Part shown: one piece after another, positions 52,616 through 62,102 of the stretch | How the letters are laid out: each line of letters opens with the position of its first letter | How positions within the stretch are numbered: position 1 is the first letter of the stretch | Assembly: GCF_016861975.1 (NCBI RefSeq) | Contig: NZ_BOMB01000007.1 | Coordinates: 1-64,000 of the forward strand | DNA: 64,000 bases | Reading direction: 5' to 3' | From: Actinocatenispora rupis | Lineage (GTDB): Bacteria > Actinomycetota > Actinomycetes > Mycobacteriales > Micromonosporaceae | Notes under the pieces: model-generated | Databases searched by the model: none | Seen by the model: only the letters and a program-made list of their open reading frames with translations | Told to the model about the DNA's origin: nothing | Program-made: the position numbers and the translations under genes

Positions 52616-55540
52616 ATGAGCGTTCGCACCTGGTCGATTCGATCCCGACTCGTAGCCCTGGTGACCGTCCCGATCGTCTGCTTGGTCGTGTTCTGGGGGT
52701 TCGCCAACTACCTGACCCTCGGTGACGGTCTCCGGCTCTACAACCAGGGCACGCTGATCAACAAGCTCACCGTGCCCGTCGACAACATCGTCCGCGCGGT
52801 ACAGGCGGAGCGGCGTGCCTCGGTGGTGTACCTGGCCGCCCCGTCGGCGCAGAACCAGGAGTCGCTGGCCGCGGCGCGCAAGGTCGTCGACCGCGACATC
52901 GCCGAGTACCGGAAGGATCTGTCGGACAGCTCGGTGCGCAGTGTCGCGACCGACCGGATGATGGGTCTCGCCCGCGACGAGCTGACCAGGCTCGACGGGT
53001 TGCGCAAGCTGCGCGACGACGTGGACGGGCGGAGCATCTCCACGCCCACCCTGATGTCGTCGATGACCGACATGCTGGACGGCGTCAACCTGCTGTACTC
53101 GCAGGTCACGAACTTCCCCGACGAGGAGACCGCCGCCGAGGGCCGGTCGCTGGCGATGCTGTCGCACGCCCGCGAGCTGCGGTCGCGCGAGGACGCGGTG
53201 CTGGCCGGGGCGCTCGCCACCGGCAAGTTCAGCGGCGAGTCGTACCGGATGTTCGTGCAGGCCGTGGGCGTGCAGCAGTACCAGTACCACGAGGCGTACG
53301 CCGCGCTGACGCCCGAGGACCAGAAGCTGTACGACGCGTTCGTCGCGAAGGCGCCGTTCCCCGAGCTTGCCGCGATGGAACGCAGCGCGATCGACAAGGG
53401 CAGGCCGGGCCATGCCGTACCGGTGAACGAGACGCAGTGGGCGCAGGCGAACGCCACCGCGCTCAGCTCGCAGTACACGTTCGAGCAGCACCTGAACGCG
53501 GTGCTCAGCGACCACGCGAAGGCCCCGTCGTACCTGATCTTCCTGCGGCTCGGGCTGGCCGGGCTGCTCGGCCTGATCGTGATCGTCATCTCGGTACTGG
53601 TGGCGCGCCGGGTGTCCCGCTCGCTGATCAAGCAGCTGCGCGCGCTGCGCGACTCGGCCCGCGACCTCGCCTGGGTACGACTGCCGGCGGTGGTGCAGCG
53701 GCTGAGTTCCGGGCAGTCGGTGGACGTCGACCGCGAGGTGCCGTCGCTGCCCGCGGGCAAGGACGAGATCGGCCAGGTCTCCGAGGCGTTCAACGAGGTC
53801 GGCCGTACCGCGGTCCGCGCGGCGAACGAGCAGGCCGAGCTGCGTTCCGGCGTGGCGAACGTGTTCCTCAACATCGCGCGGCGCAGCCAGACGCTGCTGC
53901 AGCGGCAGATCGGCCACCTCGACGTGATGGAGCGCAAGGCGGCCGAGCCGGAGGCGCTGGAGGACCTGTTCCGGATCGACCACCTGGCCACCCGGATGCG
54001 CCGCAACGCCGAGAACCTGGTCATCCTCGGTGGCGGCCAGCCCGGCCGGGTCTGGCACGAGCCGATGCCGCTGCTCGACGTGCTGCGCAGCGCGGCCAGC
54101 GAGGTCGAGCAGTACGAGCGGGTCCGGGTGCTGCCGTTCCCGCCGATGATGCTGGCCGGTTCGGTGATCTCCGACGTGGTGCACCTGACCGCGGAGCTGA
54201 TCGACAACGCGACCGCGTTCTCGCCGCCGCACACCAAGGTGAACGTGACCGGCCAGGCCGTACCGAAGGGGTTCGCGGTCGAGATCGAGGACCGCGGTCT
54301 CGGCATGAAGCCGGAGGACGTGGCCGCGGCGAACCGCTGGCTCGCCACACCGCCCGAGTTCGACGTGCTGGCCCTGTCGGAGAACGCGCGGCTCGGCATG
54401 TTCGTGGTGGCGCGGATCGCCGCGCGGCACGGGATCCGCGTCCATCTGCGGCCCTCGCCGTACGGCGGGACGACGGCGATCATCCTGCTGCCGAGCGAGC
54501 TGGTCGCCGAGGCCGGCGCGGTGGACGAGCTGTCCGCCCGCGACGCGGACCGTACCGCGGTCGGGGAGGCGGACGACGAGGCGTTGGTACCGGCGGACGT
54601 CAGCCCGGTGCGCGGCCCGGTGCTCGTCTCCGCCGGCGTACGGGACGGCGACGAGTCGGAGGCCGCCGTCGCCGAGCCGACCCGCCTCCCCGTACGCAGT
54701 GGCGGGATGCACCGCGCGCCCAGCGAGCTGGAGGAGTCCGCCGGGCCGGACGAGTCGCCCGCGCCGGCCGACCCGGCGATCGCGGCGCGCACCGACGAGC
54801 AGTCGACGCGCCCCGAGGGCCCCACCCCGCGGTACGAGGAGCCGCCCGTGCGCCACGAGGACCCGGTGACGCGGTACGAGGAGTCGACGGTGCGGCACGA
54901 GGAACCGGCGACGTCCGGCTGGCCGACCCTGACGTACCCGTCGGGCGACGGCGAGCCGGCCGGGCTGACGCCACGGGCGGTACCGCCGGCCATGTCGGCG
55001 ATCGACTCGCCGACCGTGGAGACCCGCATCATCGACGCCCGCCGGGTCGTCGCGCCGCCGGCCGAACCGCCGCGCGCCGAGCCGCCCCGGCCGGAGCCGC
55101 CCCGTGCGGACCCGCCACGGGTGGAACCGCCGCGGCCGAGTCCGCGCCCGGATTCGGCGCCGCCGAGCCCGCGGCCGCGTACCGAGCCGGTGGCGGCCGA
55201 GTCCACGGCCGAGGCACCGGCAGCGTCGCCGGAGTCGGACCCGGTGGAGGGTGGCACCCACCTCGGCCTTCCCAAGCGAGTGCGTCAGGCCAACCTGGCG
55301 CCCGGTCTCCGCAACGGCCCGCCCCGGCCCGGACCGAACGGTCCGCAGACGCCCAGCGCGCCGCAGCGCAGTCCGGAGGAGATCCGGAAGATGATGAGTT
55401 CGTACCAGCGGGGCACGACGCGCGGCCGGCTGCCGGACGCGCCGCCTGACGGTGAGAAGGGCGACGAGGCGCCAACCCTCGGCACCCCACCACAGGCACA
55501 GAATCTGACCACGGTCGAGAGCGGTAGGGAGGACGGCTGA
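52616..55540 (+). CDS. Conservon sensor histidine kinase CvnA (NIT domain)
   Basis: 974 aa. N-terminal helix (about 12-31), a nitrate/nitrite-sensing-type domain, second helix (about 305-330), HAMP, a dimerisation region (QTLLQRQIGHLDVMERKA) and HATPase (LTAELIDNATAFSPP, EIEDRGLGM). The kinase half continues into a long disordered tail (about 640-930) with repeats such as EPPRAEPPRPEPPRADPPR and RYEEPPVRHEDP. A last conserved block LGLPKRVRQANLAPGL follows. In conservons the kinase works with B, C and D partners at the membrane and not through a response regulator. Confidence 0.92.
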   Translation: MSVRTWSIRSRLVALVTVPIVCLVVFWGFANYLTLGDGLRLYNQGTLINKLTVPVDNIVRAVQAERRASVVYLAAPSAQNQESLAAARKVVDRDIAEYRKDLSDSSVRSVATDRMMGLARDELTRLDGLRKLRDDVDGRSISTPTLMSSMTDMLDGVNLLYSQVTNFPDEETAAEGRSLAMLSHARELRSREDAVLAGALATGKFSGESYRMFVQAVGVQQYQYHEAYAALTPEDQKLYDAFVAKAPFPELAAMERSAIDKGRPGHAVPVNETQWAQANATALSSQYTFEQHLNAVLSDHAKAPSYLIFLRLGLAGLLGLIVIVISVLVARRVSRSLIKQLRALRDSARDLAWVRLPAVVQRLSSGQSVDVDREVPSLPAGKDEIGQVSEAFNEVGRTAVRAANEQAELRSGVANVFLNIARRSQTLLQRQIGHLDVMERKAAEPEALEDLFRIDHLATRMRRNAENLVILGGGQPGRVWHEPMPLLDVLRSAASEVEQYERVRVLPFPPMMLAGSVISDVVHLTAELIDNATAFSPPHTKVNVTGQAVPKGFAVEIEDRGLGMKPEDVAAANRWLATPPEFDVLALSENARLGMFVVARIAARHGIRVHLRPSPYGGTTAIILLPSELVAEAGAVDELSARDADRTAVGEADDEALVPADVSPVRGPVLVSAGVRDGDESEAAVAEPTRLPVRSGGMHRAPSELEESAGPDESPAPADPAIAARTDEQSTRPEGPTPRYEEPPVRHEDPVTRYEESTVRHEEPATSGWPTLTYPSGDGEPAGLTPRAVPPAMSAIDSPTVETRIIDARRVVAPPAEPPRAEPPRPEPPRADPPRVEPPRPSPRPDSAPPSPRPRTEPVAAESTAEAPAASPESDPVEGGTHLGLPKRVRQANLAPGLRNGPPRPGPNGPQTPSAPQRSPEEIRKMMSSYQRGTTRGRLPDAPPDGEKGDEAPTLGTPPQAQNLTTVESGREDG

Positions 55541-55986
55541 TGACGCAGCACACCACATCATCCAGAGATGCGGACTGGCTGCTCGAAGATCTGGTACATC
55601 GGGTGGCCGAGATCAAGCACGCGGTACTGCTGTCCGCCGACGGGCTGCTGATCGGCTCCTCCGACGCGCTGAGCCGCGCGGACGCCGAACACCTGGCAGC
55701 GGTCGCGTCCGGCTTCCAGAGCCTGGCGCGGGGCGCGGGTCGGCACTTCCAGGCCGGAGAGATCCGGCAGACGGTGATCGAGATGGACACCGCGTTCCTG
55801 TTCGTCACGGCTGCCGGCCACGGGGCCTGCCTGGCGGTGTTCGCGGACGCGGACTCCGACGTCGGGCTCGTCGCGTTCGAGATGAACCTGCTGGTCCAGC
55901 GGGTCGGGCAGAACCTGGCGACCACGGTGCGGTCGCCGCTGATGACCGCGCCACCATCGCCCGCCGACCCGCTCTTCCAGCAGTAG
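55540..55986 (+). CDS. Conservon roadblock/LC7 protein CvnB
   Basis: 148 aa roadblock/LC7 domain (LVHRVAEIKHAVLLSADGLLIG ... MDTAFLFVTAAG). MglB-like proteins act as GTPase activators for MglA-like GTPases; CvnD is the likely client. ATG 55540 overlaps the cvnA stop (TGATG) and follows GGGAGG. Confidence 0.93.
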   Translation: MTQHTTSSRDADWLLEDLVHRVAEIKHAVLLSADGLLIGSSDALSRADAEHLAAVASGFQSLARGAGRHFQAGEIRQTVIEMDTAFLFVTAAGHGACLAVFADADSDVGLVAFEMNLLVQRVGQNLATTVRSPLMTAPPSPADPLFQQ

Positions 55987-56000
55987 GTCGGGGGGCCGCG

Positions 56001-56372
56001 GTGTACCAGACGGGTCAACACGCAGTACCGGACGGCGCGGGGCCGCTGGTCCGCCCGTACGCGATGACGCATGGGCGGACCAGACCGTCGTCCGACAACT
56101 TCGACCTGATCGCGCTGGTCGTCGCGGCGGACGTACCCACGCCCACGGTCGGGCTGGAGCCGGAGCACCACGTGGTGCTCCGGCTGGCCCAGCAGCCGAT
56201 CTCGGTGGCCGAGATCGCGGCGCACGCCGACCTTCCCGTCGGCGTGGTCCGGATCCTCCTGGACGACCTGCGCGCCGGTGGGTGCGTCCAGGTGAAGGCG
56301 CCGATGTCGGTGGCAAAGATGCCCAACACGCGGGTGCTGCGGGCCGTGATCAACGGCCTGCGTGCGCTGTAG
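56001..56372 (+). CDS. Conservon DUF742 protein CvnC
   Basis: 123 aa with a winged-helix-like DUF742 core: LVRPYAMTHGRT, HHVVLRLAQQPISVAEIAAHADLPVGVVRILLDDL. Start GTG 56001 after GGGGGG. Third member of the conservon, binding partner of CvnA/CvnD by family knowledge. Confidence 0.93.
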   Translation: MYQTGQHAVPDGAGPLVRPYAMTHGRTRPSSDNFDLIALVVAADVPTPTVGLEPEHHVVLRLAQQPISVAEIAAHADLPVGVVRILLDDLRAGGCVQVKAPMSVAKMPNTRVLRAVINGLRAL

Positions 56373-56392
56373 CGCAATAGGACGACGACGGA

Positions 56393-56986
56393 GTGTCTAC
56401 TGTGGACGAGATTCCCTACGCGATCAAGATCCTGATCGCGGGCGGTTTCGGCGCGGGAAAGACCACCATGGTCGGCTCGGTCTCCGAGATCGAGCCACTG
56501 CGCACCGAGGAGGTCATCACCGCCGAGTCCGTCGGCATCGACGACCTCGCCGGCGTCGAGGAGAAGACCACCACCACGGTGGCCATGGACTTCGGCCGGA
56601 TCACCCTCAACGACGGGCTCGTGCTCTACCTGTTCGGTACGCCGGGGCAGGACCGGTTCTGGTTCATGTGGGACGAGCTGTCGCTCGGCGCGGTCGGCGC
56701 GGTCGTCCTCGCGGACACCCGGCGGCTCGCCGACTGCTTCCCCTCGATCGACTACTTCGAGCAGCGCGGCACGCCGTTCATCGTCGCCGTGAACTGCTTC
56801 GACGGGGCCAAGCAGTACCGGACGGAGGACGTGCGGATCGCGCTGGACCTGGACGACCACGTCCCGGTACTCCTGTGCGACGCGCGGAAGCGCGAGTCGA
56901 GCAAGAGCGTACTCATCACGCTGGTGGAGTACGTGTTGCAGCGGTTCTCCGGCGAGCTGGAGAACACGTCCGAGGTCATGGCCTGA
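56393..56986 (+). CDS. Conservon small GTPase CvnD
   Basis: 197 aa Ras-like GTPase: P-loop GGFGAGKTT, switch region DFGRITL, GTPGQDR (G3) and N-C-F-D in place of NKxD. Last gene of the four-gene conservon. GTG 56393; a GACGGA is only a weak site. Confidence 0.92.
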   Translation: MSTVDEIPYAIKILIAGGFGAGKTTMVGSVSEIEPLRTEEVITAESVGIDDLAGVEEKTTTTVAMDFGRITLNDGLVLYLFGTPGQDRFWFMWDELSLGAVGAVVLADTRRLADCFPSIDYFEQRGTPFIVAVNCFDGAKQYRTEDVRIALDLDDHVPVLLCDARKRESSKSVLITLVEYVLQRFSGELENTSEVMA

Positions 56987-56999
56987 CCGCTGACGCACG

Positions 57000-57031
57000 A
57001 CGGCGCGCCACCCGGCAGGGCGGCGCGCCGT
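57000..57031. terminator. Hairpin between conservon and hsp70
   Basis: ACGGCGCGCC (57000-57009) pairs with GGCGCGCCGT (57022-57031), between convergent genes. Confidence 0.55.
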
Positions 57032-57046
57032 TCGTCGTCGGAGGTG

Positions 57047-58639
57047 TCAGCCGACCTTCATGGCGGCCAGCCGGGCGCGCGCCTCGGCGACCGGGGCGCT
57101 GCCCTGGCCGATCAGGTTCACCGCGAGCTGCGCCGGAGTGCCGTCCGCGACGCTGGCCGACAGCGTGGGGACCCCGCTGCCGGACAACGCCACCGTGACG
57201 GTCGCCCCGGTACCGGCGGGTGCGGTGCTGGGGAGCCGGACCGCGCCGGCGCCGATCACCCGGTAGCCGTCCGGCGCGTACCGCGAGGTGGAGGGGCCGT
57301 CGGACTCCTCCAGCAGGGTGAAGTCGACCTGCCCCGCCCCGTCCGCGGTACTGGTCAGCTCGTGGCTGGTGGACGCCGGCAGCGCCGCGTGCGCCTCCAC
57401 CACCACCGCGTACTCCGCGTCGTCGGTGAGGCGGGAGCCGGGCCGGGGCGCCAACGCGTACCCCCGGGCGGAGACGCGGCCGATGCTGCGCGCCGCCATC
57501 CGGTCCTCGGCGTCGGCGGACAGCCCGGACTGGCTGGCCATCCGCGCCGCGCCGGTCGTGTCGCCGGACGCGGCGAGCCGCCGGTACGTCTCCTCGAACG
57601 CGTACCACGCGGCGCCGCGGGCGACGGCCAGGTCCGGGTCGTGCAGCCGCGGCTCGATGCCGAACTCGGCGCCCACCCGCGCCGCGACAGCCGGCATCCG
57701 CGACGAGCCGCCGACCAGCAGTACCTCGTCGATCCGCGGTACGCCACGCTCGGCGGCGGCGGCCAGGACCTGCCGGGTCACCTCGATCGTGCGGTCCAGC
57801 AGGTCCGCGGTCAGCTCCTCGAACCGCTCCCGGGTGATCGGCACGGACGTGACCCGACCCTCGTGCATGACCCGGACGGTCCGCTCGGTCTCCTCGGACA
57901 GCCGGCGCTTCGCCTCCTCGACGCGCGCCCGGATGTCCTGCACCGTCGCCGAGTTGTCGAACGGGTGCGACACGTCCGGGTGCGCGGTGCAGAACGCGTC
58001 CACCACGTACTCCGCGAGGCGCTCGTCGAAGTCGACGCCGCCCAGCTCCACGTCGCCGCCGGTGGCGACCTCGTGCAGCCCCTTCGCGCTGACCGTGACG
58101 ACCGTCGTGTCGAACGTGCCGCCACCCAGGTCGTACACGAGGATGGCGCGGTCGGCGCCGGTCTCGCCGACGCGGTAGCTGTGCGCGGCGGCCAGCGGCT
58201 CGGACAGTACGTCGATGACGGTCAGCCCGGCCAGCTCGCCCGCGCGCCGGGTCGCCGCGCGCTCCGCGAGCCCGAAGTACGCCGGGACGGTGATGACGGC
58301 CTCATCGATCTGCTCGCCGGTGGCGTCGGCCGCGTCGGACACGAGCCGGCGCAGGATCAGCGCGGAGACCTCCTCGGCGCTGAACGTCTGCCCGTGCATG
58401 GTCAGCGTCGTGTGCCGGCCCAGCTCGCGCTTGATCAGCTCGACCACCAGGTCCGGCTCCAGCACCGCGGTGTCCTTCGCCTTGGCGCCCACCACCACGC
58501 TGTCCGCGGTCGAGAAGTACACCGCGGAGGGGGTGGAGTCGCCGCCCTCGCGGCTGCGGACCACGGTGGGGCGACCAGTCGCGTCGAGGTACGCGACGCT
58601 GGAGTACGTCGTGCCCAGGTCAATCCCGAATACGGCCAC
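57047..58639 (-). CDS. Hsp70-family protein, short
   Basis: 530 aa against about 610 in DnaK. The ATPase half is intact: FGIDLGTTYSSVAY, VYDLGGGTFD and VLLVGGSSRMP. The C-terminal part after about 390 is a beta-domain-like segment that stops where the alpha-helical lid should be. It is last of a GrpE-Hsp70 pair; no DnaJ is here. Acts as an ATP-driven chaperone or signalling variant. GTG 58639 follows GGAGAG. Confidence 0.9.
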   Translation of the reverse strand: MAVFGIDLGTTYSSVAYLDATGRPTVVRSREGGDSTPSAVYFSTADSVVVGAKAKDTAVLEPDLVVELIKRELGRHTTLTMHGQTFSAEEVSALILRRLVSDAADATGEQIDEAVITVPAYFGLAERAATRRAGELAGLTVIDVLSEPLAAAHSYRVGETGADRAILVYDLGGGTFDTTVVTVSAKGLHEVATGGDVELGGVDFDERLAEYVVDAFCTAHPDVSHPFDNSATVQDIRARVEEAKRRLSEETERTVRVMHEGRVTSVPITRERFEELTADLLDRTIEVTRQVLAAAAERGVPRIDEVLLVGGSSRMPAVAARVGAEFGIEPRLHDPDLAVARGAAWYAFEETYRRLAASGDTTGAARMASQSGLSADAEDRMAARSIGRVSARGYALAPRPGSRLTDDAEYAVVVEAHAALPASTSHELTSTADGAGQVDFTLLEESDGPSTSRYAPDGYRVIGAGAVRLPSTAPAGTGATVTVALSGSGVPTLSASVADGTPAQLAVNLIGQGSAPVAEARARLAAMKVG

Positions 58640-58683
58640 GTTGTTCGCTTTCTCTCCGGTTCGCTCGGCGCCTGATCCCCGCG

Positions 58684-59325
58684 TCAGCGCCCGGTCAGTT
58701 GTGCCACCACCACGTCGGCCCGCCGGGCGATCTGCTCACCCCGGACGAAACCAGAAGATACCGTTTCGACCACGAGGCCGTCCCACGCCGGATCGTCCAC
58801 CGGCACGGTGTCCACGGGGCGGTGCAGAGCCATGTCGTACCGCTCGCCCTTGGCGACGTCGAACGGCTCGACCCCGGTACGCCCCAGCACCTCGACGGTC
58901 TCCTCGGCGAACGCGGCGAACAGGGCGCCGACCTGGCCGGAGAACATCGCGTACAGCGAGGCGTCGGACTGCGGGTTGTTCGGGTCCGGGTTGTTCTCCC
59001 GGCCGGCCATCGACCAGCGGTCCGCCTCCCGGCGGGCGTAGTCGTACAGCCGGTAGAGGCCGGCGCGGACCGGCTCCAGCGTCGCCTCCAGTTCGCTGCG
59101 GCGCAGCGACTGGTTCTCCGAGTGCAGGCGGTCGATGATCTCCTCGCGGAACGCGGCGCGTTCCTGCTCGCGGGCGACCGCCGAGTGCAGCTCGGCGAGC
59201 CGCTCGGGCAGGTGGCTGAGCGCGGTGAGCTGCGCGCGGATCACGACAAGCTCGGCGCGCAGCGGTCCGAGCGCGTCGGCCCGTAGTGGACCGATCGCGC
59301 CGGAAACGTCGTCGGGCTCGGGCAC
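58684..59325 (-). CDS. GrpE-like nucleotide exchange factor
   Basis: 213 aa. A long coiled coil (about 20-75) precedes a beta domain (about 150-213) with FDVAKGERYDMALHRPVDTVP, then VVETVSSGFVRGEQIARRADVVV, the GrpE-type signature. GTG 59325 has GGAGGGGG. The start lies 44 bp upstream of the hsp70 gene on the same strand, so they are cotranscribed and likely work as a pair, presumably exchanging ADP on this Hsp70. Confidence 0.85.
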   Translation of the reverse strand: MPEPDDVSGAIGPLRADALGPLRAELVVIRAQLTALSHLPERLAELHSAVAREQERAAFREEIIDRLHSENQSLRRSELEATLEPVRAGLYRLYDYARREADRWSMAGRENNPDPNNPQSDASLYAMFSGQVGALFAAFAEETVEVLGRTGVEPFDVAKGERYDMALHRPVDTVPVDDPAWDGLVVETVSSGFVRGEQIARRADVVVAQLTGR

Positions 59326-59524
59326 CGCACACCCCCTCCGGCGGATCCCACCGCGCCCGGGTGCGCTTCACCCGGGCGCCGGTCGAGATGCCGCTGATGT
59401 CGAACTTATCGACCCGCCGCACGGACGCCGACGGCCGGCTGCGTCGCCGATGTTGTCGTCGGTCGTGGACGGTCTGGATTCAATCTAGTCACGCCGATGT
59501 GTGCCGCGCCGCATGCCTTGTCCG

Positions 59525-61048
59525 TCAGATCCATTTGTTACCGAGCCACATCCGCGCGAACCAGTCCGAGTACGGAATCGTCTCACCCACGTACAGCGGA
59601 TAGAAGTACAGGAAGCAGAGGGCGACGATCGCCACGTACCCGCCGGCGACGAGTGCGCCGACGAGCCGTCGCTCGGCCGTCGCCGTCCGTGGTCCGATGA
59701 CCATGCCGAGTGCCATGGTCACCGCGAGTACCAGGAAGGGTTCGGCGGGCAGCGCGTAGAAGTAGAACATGGTGCGGTGGTCGGAGAACTGGTAGTACAG
59801 CCACGGGACGATCCCCATCGCCGCGCCGACCAGGACGAACCAGCCGCGCCAGTCGCGCTTCGCGATCGCCCACCAGGCGGTCGCGCCCAGTGCCGGGACG
59901 AACGCCCACCACAGCGCCGGCGTACCGAGCAGCAGCACCTCGGCGGCGCACTGGTTCGAGCCGCACGGTCCGTTCGCCGAGTAGTAGTAGGACACCGGGC
60001 GGGCCAGCGTCAGCCACTGCAACGGCCACGACTGGTACCCGTGCTTGGTGGTCAGGCCGGTGTGGAACGCCAGGATGTCCCGGTGGTACTCGAACAGGTT
60101 GACCAGCGCGCCGATCACCGGCGGCTCCGGCATGTGGTGGTCGCGCAGCCAGTGCCGGTCCCAGCTGTGGTCGTTGGCGAACCAGCCGGACCAGGCCGCG
60201 AGGTACACCACGACGATCACCCCGAGCGACGCGAGCAGCCAGCCGAACTCGTCGAGGATCGCGTCCCGCCACGGATGCCGTACGCCGGCGGCGCGGCGCG
60301 CGTGCGCGTCCCACACGTACGCCAGCACGAAGAACAGCAGGATGTACCAGACGGCACTCCACTTGACGGCCATGCCGGCGCCGAGGAGTACCGCGGCGGC
60401 CAGCCGCCACCACGGAACGCCGTGCGCCGGGCGCTCGGTCGCCGGGTCGCCGCCCCGCTCCAGCAGGCCCAGCCAGCGCGCGCGGACCGCCTCCCGGTCC
60501 ATCACCAGGCAGGCGAACGCGGCCAGGACGAACATCATCAGGAAGATGTCCAGCAGCGCCACCCGGCTGGACACGAACGCCATCCCGTCCAGCGTCATGA
60601 GCAGCCCGGCCGTACAGCCGAGGAGGGTGGAGCGGAACATCCGGCGCGCCAGCCGTACCAGGATCACGACCGAGACCACGCCGGCCACGACCGACATGAT
60701 CCGCCAGCCGGTCTCGTTGTTCCCGAACAGCAACTCGCCGACGCCGATGATCCACTTACCGAGCGGCGGATGGGCGATGAACGAGCCGCTGTCGGTCTTG
60801 TCGTCCCACTCGACGCCGTGCAGCAGCAGGTTGTGCGCGTCGGTCGCGTAGTAGATCTCGTCGAAGATCTTGCCCTTGGGGTGGGCCAGGCCGACCAGCC
60901 GCAGCAGCGCCGCGACAGCCGCCACCGCGGCCGTGAACAGCCACGACGCCGGGCCGTCCGCCGGCATCGGCGGCCTCAGCCGGCGCCGCACGTCCGCACC
61001 GACGGGTCGCCGCTGGCCGGGCTCGACTGTCAACTCCGCGACTGGCAC
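59525..61048 (-). CDS. Protein O-mannosyltransferase (Pmt)
   Basis: 507 aa with about ten helices. The PMT motif FDEIYYATDAH carries the catalytic DE, and HPPLGKW follows. It transfers mannose from polyprenyl-phosphate-mannose to secreted proteins. The minus-strand TACGAT box (61060-61055) with six bases to GTG 61048 suggests a leaderless start; ATG 61075 is an alternative. Divergent from rsmI, as Rv1002c is from Rv1003. Confidence 0.93.
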   Translation of the reverse strand: MPVAELTVEPGQRRPVGADVRRRLRPPMPADGPASWLFTAAVAAVAALLRLVGLAHPKGKIFDEIYYATDAHNLLLHGVEWDDKTDSGSFIAHPPLGKWIIGVGELLFGNNETGWRIMSVVAGVVSVVILVRLARRMFRSTLLGCTAGLLMTLDGMAFVSSRVALLDIFLMMFVLAAFACLVMDREAVRARWLGLLERGGDPATERPAHGVPWWRLAAAVLLGAGMAVKWSAVWYILLFFVLAYVWDAHARRAAGVRHPWRDAILDEFGWLLASLGVIVVVYLAAWSGWFANDHSWDRHWLRDHHMPEPPVIGALVNLFEYHRDILAFHTGLTTKHGYQSWPLQWLTLARPVSYYYSANGPCGSNQCAAEVLLLGTPALWWAFVPALGATAWWAIAKRDWRGWFVLVGAAMGIVPWLYYQFSDHRTMFYFYALPAEPFLVLAVTMALGMVIGPRTATAERRLVGALVAGGYVAIVALCFLYFYPLYVGETIPYSDWFARMWLGNKWI

Positions 61049-61135
61049 CCGACGATCGTAGGCTTCACTCACCATCGGCGGTACGGCCCCTGCCCGTCAC
61101 CGCGGGCAGAGCGGCGGAAAGGGCACACGGTACGC

Positions 61136-61987
61136 ATGGCGGACGATCACCGCGGACAACTGGTCCTGGCCGGGGCACCACTCGGCAACACGGCCGACGC
61201 CAGCGAACGGCTGCGCGCCGCGCTCGCCGACGCGGACCTCGTCGCCGCCGAGGACACCCGCCGCCTCCACCGGCTCGCCGCCGAACTGTCCGTGACCCTC
61301 CCACCCCGGATCGTCTCGTACTTCGAGGGCAACGAGGAACGCCGCACCCCCGAACTCCTCGCCGAACTCACCGCCGGCACCCGCGTCACGCTCATCACCG
61401 ACGGCGGGATGCCGAGCGTCTCCGACCCCGGGTACCGGCTGGTGCGGGCGGCGATCGACGCCGGCGTGGCGGTGACCGCGGTGCCCGGCCCCAGCGCGGT
61501 GACCACGGCGCTCGCCGTCTCCGGGCTGCCCTGCGACCGCTTCTGCTTCGAGGGGTTCCCGCCGCGCAAGCCCGCCGAACGCCGCTCCCGGTACGCGGAG
61601 CTGGCGGCGGAGCCGCGCACGCTGGTGTTCTTCGAGTCGCCGCACCGGATCGCCGGGTCGCTCGCCGACCTGGCCGCGGCGTTCGGGGCGGACCGGCCGG
61701 CGGCGCTGTGCCGCGAGCTGACCAAGACGTACGAGCAGGTGCGGCGGGGTGCGCTCGGCGAGCTGGCCGCGGGCGTGGCCGACGACCCGCCGCGCGGCGA
61801 GATCACGCTGGTCGTGGCGGGCGCGCCGGCGGTACCGCGGGTGGCGCGCAGCGCGGCGGAACTGGCCGCGGCGGTCGACGCGCAGCAGGCCACCGGGCTG
61901 TCCCGGCGCGACGCGATAGCCGCCGTGGCCGCCGAGACCGGCACCCCGCGCCGCGAGGTGTACGCCGCGGCCGTCGCGCGCCGCTGA
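61136..61987 (+). CDS. rsmI: 16S rRNA (cytidine(1402)-2'-O)-methyltransferase
   Basis: 283 aa tetrapyrrole-methylase-fold protein. GAPLGNTADAS near the start, EDTRRL, GMPSVSDPG, VPGPSAV and FEGFPPRK are family landmarks. It methylates the 2'-OH of C1402 of 16S rRNA using SAM. ATG 61136; ribosome site GAAAGGG is distant. Confidence 0.95.
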   Translation: MADDHRGQLVLAGAPLGNTADASERLRAALADADLVAAEDTRRLHRLAAELSVTLPPRIVSYFEGNEERRTPELLAELTAGTRVTLITDGGMPSVSDPGYRLVRAAIDAGVAVTAVPGPSAVTTALAVSGLPCDRFCFEGFPPRKPAERRSRYAELAAEPRTLVFFESPHRIAGSLADLAAAFGADRPAALCRELTKTYEQVRRGALGELAAGVADDPPRGEITLVVAGAPAVPRVARSAAELAAAVDAQQATGLSRRDAIAAVAAETGTPRREVYAAAVARR

Positions 61988-62092
61988 CCGCGCGGTGTCT
62001 GCTGACCGCTGACCGCGGCCGTCCGCGCCGTGACCGCTGACCGCGGCGGCCGCGCGCCGCTGACCGCGCCGTGGCCGTCCGCGCGGTGACTT
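61969..62092 (+). repeat. Degenerate tandem repeat spanning the end of rsmI
   Basis: GCTGACCGC occurs five times (61983, 62001, 62008, 62036, 62059), with flanks resembling the last codons of rsmI. It looks like a stepwise duplication of the 3' end of the gene. Confidence 0.65.
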
Positions 62093-62102
62093 CGGCGAAG
62101 TC

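Noticed and set aside
52404-52725. Short rightward frames before the conservon kinase
   Set aside because: No ribosome sites or conserved features; this is leader and promoter sequence.
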